NCBI GenBank assembly: GCA_017940445.1
Contig: JAGAYQ010000238.1
Coordinates: forward strand, 1-5,492
DNA from: Pyramidobacter sp.
GTDB taxonomy: Bacteria; Synergistota; Synergistia; Synergistales; Dethiosulfovibrionaceae
Length of the DNA stretch: 5,492 nucleotides
Direction: 5' to 3'
Shown here: in pieces, positions 1-4,509 of the stretch
Numbering within the stretch: the first letter of the stretch is position 1
Layout: every line of letters begins with the position of its first letter
The notes under the pieces: generated by a model
Databases searched by the model: none
Told to the model about the DNA's origin: nothing
Seen by the model: only the letters and a program-made list of their open reading frames with translations
Position numbers and translations under genes: made by a program

Positions 1-76
1 GCGCCTCCTCCACCGAAGCGCGGGCCCCCGCGGCCAGAGCGAATATCAGGATGAACAGAGCGCATAATTTTTTCAC
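1..76 (-). CDS. N-terminus of a secreted or periplasmic protein (partial, GTG start)
   Basis: Only the first 25 codons are in the window; the gene continues past base 1. Reading the minus strand from a GTG at 76-74 gives a textbook signal peptide: two lysines right after the initiator, a hydrophobic core (LCALFILIFALAAG), and an A-R-A cleavage-type site followed by an acidic start of the mature chain (SVEEA). A purine-rich GAGG lies 7 nt before the GTG, and a good promoter lies a further 60 bp or so upstream, which supports this start. Nothing is visible of the mature domain, so no function can be given beyond export through Sec. The alternative frame starting with ATG at 143 overlaps the promoter -10 and gives an arginine-rich, non-protein-like sequence. 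Confidence 0.72.
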   Translation of the reverse strand, partial: MKKLCALFILIFALAAGARASVEEA

Positions 77-141
77 AGCCGCACCTCGTTTTTTCCGCAG
101 AGATTGCCGCCACGCGCAGGGTGCGCACGAACAGCATCTTC

Positions 142-170
142 ATTATGAGCGTTCGCGCCCCCGCCGTCAA
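142..170 (-). promoter_or_regulatory. Sigma-70 promoter for the secreted-protein gene
   Basis: On the minus strand TTGACG (170-165) is followed after exactly 17 nt by CATAAT (147-142). Each hexamer is one base from consensus and the spacing is optimal. Transcription would begin near 135, giving a leader of about 58 nt before the GTG at 76. The promoter lies just downstream of the hsp20 terminator, which makes the secreted-protein gene an independent transcription unit. Confidence 0.7.
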
Positions 171-177
171 GCGCGCA

Positions 178-226
178 AAAGCGCCCGCCGCAGACCGGCT
201 TTAAGCCAGTCCGCGGCGGGCGCTTT
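178..226 (-). terminator. Intrinsic terminator of hsp20
   Basis: Bases 178-191 and 213-226 are perfect 14-bp inverted repeats (core GCGCCCGCCGC / GCGGCGGGCGC). The stem continues inward through GAC/GTC and GGCT/AGCC with single mismatches, leaving a tiny loop at about 201-203. On the minus strand the stem is followed by a short T-run, TTTT, ending at 177. It lies 27 bp after the hsp20 stop codon. The plus-strand side is also T-rich (TTT, then TTTT at 237-240), so it could partly work both ways. Confidence 0.85.
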
Positions 227-253
227 GTGTGCTGTGTTTTCTTCTGCTGTCAG

Positions 254-706
254 TTACTCAATGGCGATCGTGCGGCTCTGCTCGATCTCCTCCTGAGCCT
301 TCTTCGGGAAGGTCAGGCGCAGGATGCCGTCTTCCAGCTTGGCCGTGATGTCTTCCTTGCGCACGTTCTCGCCCACGTAGAAACTCCTCGTGCAGGCGCC
401 CTCGTAGCGCTCGCGGCGGATGTAGTTGCCCTTGCTGTCCTTCTCATCCTTATCCAGCTTCTTGCCGGCCGAGATCGTCAGATAGCCCTTCTCCAGCTGC
501 ACGTTCACTTCGTCCTTCTTGAAGCCGGGCACGTCAACATCCAGCTCATAGGAGTTCTCCGTCTCGCGCACGTCCGTCTTCATCACATGCGAAGCGCGCT
601 TGCCCATCACCGGATTGCGCATGAACGCGTTGCTGAACATCCTGTCGAAATCGTTGTCAAACACGTCAAACAAATTCTCACCAAAAACGCTCGGAACCAA
701 TGTCAT
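254..706 (-). CDS. hsp20: Small heat-shock protein, Hsp20/alpha-crystallin family
   Basis: An ATP-independent cytoplasmic holdase that binds unfolding proteins in oligomers and hands them to DnaK/ClpB. The 150 residues show a short variable N-terminal arm (1-40, with phenylalanine-rich NLFDVFDNDFDRMF), an alpha-crystallin domain at about 41-137 carrying VPGFKKDEV (59-67) and the family signature KLEDGILRLTFPK (123-135), and a C-terminal I-A-I motif (147-149) of the type that docks on neighbouring subunits. The length is typical of bacterial Hsp20. The start chosen is ATG 706-704 because a perfect GGAGGT lies 7 nt before it. The next ATG upstream (721) overlaps that ribosome binding site and has none of its own. 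The gene is monocistronic, with a CIRCE-controlled promoter upstream and a strong terminator downstream. Family assignment is secure; specific clients are unknown. Confidence 0.95.
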   Translation of the reverse strand: MTLVPSVFGENLFDVFDNDFDRMFSNAFMRNPVMGKRASHVMKTDVRETENSYELDVDVPGFKKDEVNVQLEKGYLTISAGKKLDKDEKDSKGNYIRRERYEGACTRSFYVGENVRKEDITAKLEDGILRLTFPKKAQEEIEQSRTIAIE

Positions 707-713
707 TTTCAAG

Positions 714-719
714 ACCTCC
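714..719 (-). promoter_or_regulatory. Shine-Dalgarno site that sets the hsp20 start
   Basis: GGAGGT on the minus strand, 7 nt upstream of ATG 706. It overlaps the alternative ATG at 721-719 (ATGGAGGT), so the longer 155-residue reading would have its first codons made from the ribosome binding site. This argues for the 150-residue protein. Confidence 0.8.
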
Positions 720-726
720 ATTATTT

Positions 727-745
727 GGGCGGAAGCTCGCCGCCC
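727..745 (-). other. Short GC hairpin in the hsp20 leader
   Basis: On the minus strand GGGCGG (745-740) and CCGCCC (732-727) form a perfect 6-bp stem with a 7-nt loop. It ends 7 nt before the GGAGGT site. It has no T-tract, so it is not a terminator. It may protect the transcript 5' end or hold the ribosome binding site open; the role is inferred only from position. Confidence 0.45.
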
Positions 746-817
746 GCAGATTTAACCAAATTTGACAACCTCGATCGGGGCTCTCTTTTTCGTTCCCCTC
801 TCCTCCGTTGCGATTGT

Positions 818-845
818 ATTATAGCACCTTTGTTAGCACTGTCAA
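818..845 (-). promoter_or_regulatory. Consensus sigma-70 promoter of hsp20
   Basis: On the minus strand a perfect TTGACA (845-840) and a perfect TATAAT (823-818) are separated by 16 bp. Transcription should begin near 811, leaving a leader of about 104 nt. The -35 box and half of the spacer lie inside the CIRCE element, so a repressor bound there would block RNA polymerase directly. This is the classical vegetative promoter plus repressor design, not an alternative heat-shock sigma factor. Confidence 0.88.
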
Positions 846-859
846 GAGTCGAGTGCTAA
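833..859. promoter_or_regulatory. CIRCE operator (HrcA binding site)
   Basis: The plus strand reads TTAGCACTG (833-841), a 9-bp spacer, then GAGTGCTAA (851-859). This matches the CIRCE consensus TTAGCACTC-N9-GAGTGCTAA with one mismatch, the last base of the left arm, and has the exact 9-bp spacer. CIRCE is the binding site of the HrcA repressor, best known from groESL and dnaK operons. It overlaps the hsp20 -35 box, so HrcA should repress hsp20 until heat stress titrates GroEL away. The hrcA gene is not in this window. Confidence 0.93.
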
Positions 860-892
860 TTTGATTTTCGTCGCACAAACACTGATGAATAC

Positions 893-926
893 TGACCTTA
901 CGGCTCTTTTTGGTCACCAAAGGTCA
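893..926. repeat. Inverted/direct repeat of TGACC upstream of the hsp20 promoter
   Basis: TGACCTT (893-899) and AAGGTCA (920-926) are 7-bp inverted arms with a 20-bp spacer. Inside lies a near-perfect palindrome, TTTGGTCACCAAA (909-921). GGTCA therefore occurs at 912 and 922, one helical turn apart, and its complement at 893. It sits about 80-115 bp upstream of the hsp20 start point. It could be a protein binding site, but no known operator is recognised. Confidence 0.35.
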
Positions 927-934
927 AAAAAAAT

Positions 935-956
935 CACGAGAAATTTTTGCACGAGA
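935..956. repeat. CACGAGA direct repeat in the hsp20/nadX intergenic region
   Basis: CACGAGA occurs at 935-941 and again at 950-956, a 15-bp period, separated by an A/T-rich AATTTTTG. The 860-977 stretch contains no gene that I can support. It consists of this repeat, the TGACC repeat, several A- or T-runs and then the nadX terminator. Chance occurrence is possible at this length. Confidence 0.25.
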
Positions 957-969
957 GACTATTTCGAGC

Positions 970-1014
970 AAAAAAATCGCGCCGGGCTTCTCCTTCTTGC
1001 AGAAGTCCGGCGCG
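970..1014 (-). terminator. Intrinsic terminator of the regulator-nadX unit
   Basis: A stem formed by 978-991 and 1001-1014 (CGCGCCGG and CTTCT pairing with AGAAG and CCGGCGCG, one mismatch) has a 9-nt loop at 992-1000. On the minus strand it is followed by a seven-T run (976-970). It begins 17 bp after the nadX stop. The opposite side also carries seven T (1015-1021), so it is symmetrical and could stop transcription from either direction. Confidence 0.9.
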
Positions 1015-1031
1015 TTTTTTTCAGTTCATGT

Positions 1032-1832
1032 TTAGAAGTACTGCACGGGCGAGGCCAGGTTTTTGAGCAGGGCGATGACGCTCCACGCGGCCGAGGTACT
1101 CGATTTGGGATTAGCGGGATCCGGCAGGGAGCAGATAGACAGCCGGGCGGTCAGGCCGCCGCCTTTGAGGTCGATATGATGCTGGTTGTCGGGCAGCCCC
1201 GGCACGCTCTTGATGACGACGCGCGTTCCGGAAAACTCGCTGGCCAGCGCCGTAGCAACGGCAACGTTGACGTTCTTGGGAAAGCCGGCGATGGCTTCGT
1301 CAACGCTGCCGTCGAAGACGACTTCCTCGCATTCTTCGGACAGTTCGCGGCCGTTGAGATATGGCGCTCCGTTCAGGCTGGCAGGTGCTTTGACGTTGGT
1401 GATGCAGGCTTCGTCCACGCCCATAAAGGCAACGGTCTGCATCAAGTCGAGGCCGCCAATGGCGCCGTTGACGATGTACACTTTACGCGCGTTTTCGCGG
1501 GCCGCACGCTCGAGCGCGTCTTTCAGCGCGCTGTCGGACAGCGCCCCGACGGAGACGACAACGAGGTCGCAGCCGGCGCGCAGGATCATTTCGCCATAGG
1601 CGCGCACGGCAGGGACACCGGCGATCTCGACAACGATGTCGGGATGGTCTGCCAGCAGCGCGCCACAGTCAGGATACTGTTTCACGTTCAACTCTCCAGC
1701 CAGGCGGCCGGCACTTTCAGCGTTCAGGTCGTACACGCCAAGCAGCAGATACTCGGCAGACAACCGCGTGACGAGGGCGCGGGCAAAGATGGTCCCCAGC
1801 GCGCCGCAGCCGATAGTAGCGATCTTTTTCAT
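1032..1832 (-). CDS. nadX: L-aspartate dehydrogenase (NadX/AspDH family)
   Basis: Expected to catalyse NAD(P)-dependent oxidation of L-aspartate to iminoaspartate, which hydrolyses to oxaloacetate and ammonia, or the reverse amination. The 266 residues start with a Rossmann dinucleotide site GCGALG (8-13), with Asp35 at the end of the second strand suggesting NAD use. Then come the family motifs NGAIGGLD (122-129), FPKNVNVAVA (184-193), the active-site histidine region NQHHIDLKGG (216-225) and NPKSSTSAAWSVIALL (241-256). Length matches archaeal and bacterial AspDH (about 240-270). The ATG is preceded by a strong AAAAGGAGGA, and the gene follows the DauR-like regulator by 22 nt, so the two are cotranscribed. 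No nadA or nadC is adjacent, so a catabolic role beside the amidohydrolase operon is more likely here than NAD synthesis. A related amino acid could be the true substrate. Confidence 0.88.
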   Translation of the reverse strand: MKKIATIGCGALGTIFARALVTRLSAEYLLLGVYDLNAESAGRLAGELNVKQYPDCGALLADHPDIVVEIAGVPAVRAYGEMILRAGCDLVVVSVGALSDSALKDALERAARENARKVYIVNGAIGGLDLMQTVAFMGVDEACITNVKAPASLNGAPYLNGRELSEECEEVVFDGSVDEAIAGFPKNVNVAVATALASEFSGTRVVIKSVPGLPDNQHHIDLKGGGLTARLSICSLPDPANPKSSTSAAWSVIALLKNLASPVQYF

Positions 1833-1854
1833 GTGTTCGGTCCTCCTTTTGTCC

Positions 1855-2499
1855 TCAGCGGGGCGTTTTTACAGCGGTCTGTTTTTTCAACTCGTCAAGG
1901 TAGCTGTAGATGGTCACTTTGGAGACGCCCATTTTCTCGGAGATCTTGTCGACAGCGCCTTTGGTCAGGAAGATGCCGCGCGAATCCATGAAGCGCATCA
2001 CGTCAAGTTTTTCGTCGCGAGTCATGCGCGCGGGCTCCTTGCCGGCAAAGTAGCTCTCGATGATCTCATCGACGATCTCCTGCACGTGCGGGGGCTGGGA
2101 GCTCTCGCCACCCACAGGCTCTGGCACGGGCAGAAAGCTCCTGAGCCACTCGATATGGCGGCTCACTTCGGTGGTGTCGATGTTGATGCACATTGCGCCG
2201 GCCACTTTGCCGGAAGGATCACGCAGCAGCACGGTAGAAGACTTGATGGGCTTGCCCGACGGCGTCTTAAACGAGTAGTTGGTGACCATGTCGTTCTCGA
2301 ACCTCCGCGAGAGGAGCACATCAGAGATGATGAGGGTAAAGCTGTCACCAACTTTGCGGCCGGTCACGGGGCCGCCGGCAATGTGCACGACGGACTGCTC
2401 CGGCTCGCTCAGGTCATGAAGCACGACTTCACAGTCGGGGCCGAACGTCAAGGCGATCATCTCGGCAACGGGCACGTACTGCTTTAAATATTCATTCAT
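1855..2499 (-). CDS. YheO/DauR-type transcriptional regulator (PAS plus HTH)
   Basis: A cytoplasmic DNA-binding regulator of 214 residues. Residues about 4-118 form the YheO-like PAS domain, recognisable by VPVAEMIALTFGPDCEVVLH (9-28), the central SFKTPSGKPIKSST stretch (76-89) and GAMCINIDTT (101-110). A proline-rich linker follows (about 122-138), then a DauR-type helix-turn-helix at about 150-205 with FLTKGAVDKISEKMGVSKVT (177-196) and the recognition-helix region TIYSYLDEL (196-204). Pseudomonas DauR, of this architecture, controls D-arginine catabolism; other members sense other small molecules. It is cotranscribed with nadX and lies downstream of the M20/DUF3100 operon, so those genes are its likely targets. 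The start is the ATG that gives the usual N-terminal length; its ribosome binding site is weak (only GAGA-like purines). The ligand is unknown. Confidence 0.9.
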   Translation of the reverse strand: MNEYLKQYVPVAEMIALTFGPDCEVVLHDLSEPEQSVVHIAGGPVTGRKVGDSFTLIISDVLLSRRFENDMVTNYSFKTPSGKPIKSSTVLLRDPSGKVAGAMCINIDTTEVSRHIEWLRSFLPVPEPVGGESSQPPHVQEIVDEIIESYFAGKEPARMTRDEKLDVMRFMDSRGIFLTKGAVDKISEKMGVSKVTIYSYLDELKKQTAVKTPR

Positions 2500-2694
2500 G
2501 TTCGTTCATCTCGTTTCTCTGTACGCAAGGAAAGGGAGAAGGCTTTCTGCCGCTCCCTTTCTTTTTTTGCTGTGGTTCTCTTTTCCTAAGAAGACACTGA
2601 TCAAATGAGTCCAATGAATTGCCGAGGGATTTCATCGACGCAGCCCAGGCGGCGAAAACCCCGGCAGAGCGCGGGCAAATGAATCAGCGTCTCC
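2500..2694. other. 195-bp gap between the M20 gene and the regulator
   Basis: The gap holds one clear structure, the hairpin and T-tract at 2530-2568. I see no convincing sigma-70 promoter for the regulator on the minus strand; the best -35-like TTGGAC (2615-2610) lacks a matching -10. The heptamer CAAATGA occurs at 2602-2608 and 2676-2682, with a related CCAATGA at 2611-2617. A 25-codon TTG-initiated frame (2678 to 2601, minus) exists but has no protein-like support. The regulator may be reached by read-through from the operon upstream. Confidence 0.4.
2530..2568 (+). terminator. Intrinsic terminator structure facing the plus strand
   Basis: GAAAGGGAG (2530-2538) pairs perfectly with CTCCCTTTC (2553-2561). 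An inner GGC/GCC (2541-2543 and 2549-2551) tightens the loop, and seven T follow on the plus strand (2562-2568). No plus-strand gene precedes it. Read on the minus strand the tail is only TTTCCTT-like, so it would be a weaker terminator for the M20 operon, placed about 30 bp before the regulator start. Either use is possible; the T-tract clearly favours the plus direction. Confidence 0.65.
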
Positions 2695-4011
2695 TTAATA
2701 CTCGATGGTCTTCTCCAGTTTTTTCAGCAGTTCCAGATACTCCGCCCGCGTCAGTTCAGACTTGAAATCGGCAATCACGCGCTTCGCCTTTTCCGCACCG
2801 TCGCAGAGCAGGTCGATGACGGTCGCAGCGACGATCTTGGCGGGAGTGATGAACGCGTTCTCCTCGTCGGTCACACGGTAGCCGGCAGAGTGCAGACCGC
2901 CCGAGACACCCGAGCTGAGGCTGTGCAGCACAGGCATGAACATCGACAGGTCACCCATGTCGAACGACGCGGTGGCCGGGAAGCAGTCAACGATCTCGCT
3001 GTCGCCGTAAAAGGCGCGCGCGTTGTCGATAAATAGCCTTGCCATCTCACCATTTGAATGCAGCGGCATCTGGCCAGGACTGTCCTCCACTACAGCATGG
3101 CCGCCCAGGGCAATAGCCGCACCGTGGATGCTGCGGTTGACCTTTTCGTTGGCGTCGAGCAGTGCCGGGATGTTCATCGCACGCACAGTGATCTCCGCAT
3201 CCACTTCGGCGGGAACAGAATTGAGCAGGTCGCCCGCGCGCGTGAGGATCTGATGCACGCGCACGCAGTCGGTGTCGCGGAAGGTCTCGCGCTGCGTGTT
3301 CATGCTGTTGATAGCGATCATCGCCATGTTCAGCGCGTTGATCCCGTCCCATGGAGCCGCGCCGGCGTGAGCCTGACGGCCGAGGTAGCGCACCTTTTTG
3401 CCGATGAAGCCGGTGCCCGTGTTGCGCGCGGCGATCTTCGCACCGCCGGTCATGGGCCAGTTGTGGATCATCACGCACATGTCAGTGTCGTCGAAATACC
3501 CTTGGCGCGTCATCTCAGCCTTGCCGGAATAATAGGCGATCTTTCCCGCGTCTTTGAGCTGCTTGCGGTAATCCAGTTCTATGTACTCTTCTGCGGGAAC
3601 GGCGACGTAATCCACCGCGCCGTCCAGCTGCGCGGCAACGCCTGTTTTTTCGAGAGCGCAGGCCACAGCGTACATCACCGAAAGCTGGATATTGTGTCCG
3701 CAGGCGTGCATCGCCCCGGTCGCTTTGTCGCAGTCAGGATGATCGCGGCAGATGACGGAATCAAGTTCGCCCATCACGGTCAGGCGGGGGCCGCCGGCGC
3801 GCGAGCTTCGGGCCCTCACGCCAGTGTAAGCGACATTCCGCTCCGGCTTCAGGCCGCAGCTTTCCAAGACTTTGGCCACGCAGTCGGCAGTGCGCGTCTC
3901 ACGATAGCCGGTCTCGGGATGGCGGTAGATGTCCCAGCCAAAGCTGAGGATCGCGTCGCGATCCTTGTCGATCTGCGCAAAGGCCAGTTCTTTCAGACGG
4001 GCCGCGTCCAT
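2695..4011 (-). CDS. M20-family amidohydrolase (AbgA/AbgB/HipO-like metallohydrolase)
   Basis: A cytoplasmic, probably dinuclear metal hydrolase that cleaves an amide bond in a small N-acylated or amidated amino acid. The 438 residues show HPETGYRETRTA (31-42), GELDSV (81-86), the metal ligands of M-H-A-C-G-H-N (101-107; Cys104, His106), the catalytic and metal-binding P-A-E-E (139-142), IHNWP (182-186; His183), the dimerisation-domain segment QAHAGAAPWDGINALN (213-228), SFDMGDLS (349-356) and the distal GLHSAGYRVTDEE (372-384; His374). All catalytic positions are present, so it looks active. Length fits AbgA, AbgB and related carboxypeptidase-like enzymes. The start lies only 3 nt after the preceding stop with no clear ribosome binding site, which implies translational coupling to the permease gene. 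p-Aminobenzoyl-glutamate hydrolase, aminoacylase or hippurate-type activity are all possible; the substrate cannot be told from sequence. Confidence 0.9.
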   Translation of the reverse strand: MDAARLKELAFAQIDKDRDAILSFGWDIYRHPETGYRETRTADCVAKVLESCGLKPERNVAYTGVRARSSRAGGPRLTVMGELDSVICRDHPDCDKATGAMHACGHNIQLSVMYAVACALEKTGVAAQLDGAVDYVAVPAEEYIELDYRKQLKDAGKIAYYSGKAEMTRQGYFDDTDMCVMIHNWPMTGGAKIAARNTGTGFIGKKVRYLGRQAHAGAAPWDGINALNMAMIAINSMNTQRETFRDTDCVRVHQILTRAGDLLNSVPAEVDAEITVRAMNIPALLDANEKVNRSIHGAAIALGGHAVVEDSPGQMPLHSNGEMARLFIDNARAFYGDSEIVDCFPATASFDMGDLSMFMPVLHSLSSGVSGGLHSAGYRVTDEENAFITPAKIVAATVIDLLCDGAEKAKRVIADFKSELTRAEYLELLKKLEKTIEY

Positions 4012-4014
4012 TTT

Positions 4015-4482
4015 TTAGATCAGGCCCTGCGCCTTGAGGATCAGCTGGGCAACGATCGCGGAGCCGAAGAACGTGCCGATGAAGACGACAACAGCAACGA
4101 GAACGATCTTCCAGCTGAGCTTCTTGATGTCGTCGATGCGGGTACCGATAGAGATGCCCGCCACGGCAAGGATGACAGTGCCGATCTCACCTGTGCTGAT
4201 CTGCTTGGTCATTTCCAGGACATAGGGAGCGACCGGGCAGCCCGGCACGGTGAGCAGCAGCGACAGAAGCGAGGCCCAGGCGAACGCAGGGATCTTGAGC
4301 GGCAGCGCTTCCTTGATCTTGACAGAGACGATCGAGATAGCAACGATGATGGCCATGCCGATGACGGCGTTGTGCCAGTTGAGCTTGTCGCCGATAGCGG
4401 CATAGTGGGTGATGAGGACGGCGATGCTGAGAAGGATGAGGACTTTCAGCTGGTTCAGCGTGTTCGATACGATTTTGCTCAT
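4015..4482 (-). CDS. DUF3100-type permease, C-terminal-half subunit
   Basis: An inner-membrane protein of 155 residues with about five hydrophobic spans (roughly 11-30, 37-54, 64-79, 99-115 and 125-148). It has no signal peptide. The segment ILAVAGISIGTRIDDIKKLS (104-123) followed by a long hydrophobic helix resembles the C-terminal portion that, as I recall, is fused to the DUF3100 domain in longer homologues of about 420-440 residues. The two proteins here sum to 441. It follows the DUF3100 gene by 27 nt, in the same frame but behind two stop codons, and has its own GGAGGG (4495-4490) 7 nt before ATG. It is thus a genuine second gene rather than a sequencing break. It most likely forms one transporter with its neighbour. 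The transported substrate is unknown. Confidence 0.72.
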   Translation of the reverse strand: MSKIVSNTLNQLKVLILLSIAVLITHYAAIGDKLNWHNAVIGMAIIVAISIVSVKIKEALPLKIPAFAWASLLSLLLTVPGCPVAPYVLEMTKQISTGEIGTVILAVAGISIGTRIDDIKKLSWKIVLVAVVVFIGTFFGSAIVAQLILKAQGLI

Positions 4483-4509
4483 GAGTTATCCCTCCGTAGT
4501 AAGACGTGA

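Noticed and set aside
1..143. Minus-strand ATG frame from 143 in place of the GTG-started secreted protein
   Set aside because: Its ATG overlaps the -10 box and lies upstream of the expected transcription start. The translation turns arginine/glycine-rich, while the other frame gives a clean signal peptide with a ribosome binding site.
707..811. ROSE- or fourU-type RNA thermometer in the hsp20 leader
   Set aside because: I found no leader segment complementary to the GGAGGT site. The only clear stem lies upstream and leaves the site exposed.
227..859. Plus-strand 210-codon frame opposite hsp20
   Set aside because: It is antisense to a clear Hsp20 gene and runs through the promoter and CIRCE element, so it is a shadow.
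2601..2678. 25-codon TTG-initiated minus-strand frame after the M20 gene
   Set aside because: The GGAG before it is 12 nt away, the start is TTG, and the peptide shows no domain or membrane character. Too weak to call a gene.
861..4509. Long plus-strand open frames opposite nadX, the regulator, the M20 gene and the DUF3100 C-terminal gene
   Set aside because: They lie exactly antisense to well-supported genes, have arginine- or histidine/alanine-rich shadow composition, lack ribosome binding sites and show no recognisable domain. GC-rich coding strands commonly leave the opposite frames open.
4483..4509. Sequencing error or frameshift as the reason for the split DUF3100 protein
   Set aside because: Both halves are in the same frame, two stops intervene, and the second gene has its own well-spaced GGAGGG, so a single base error would not restore one frame.
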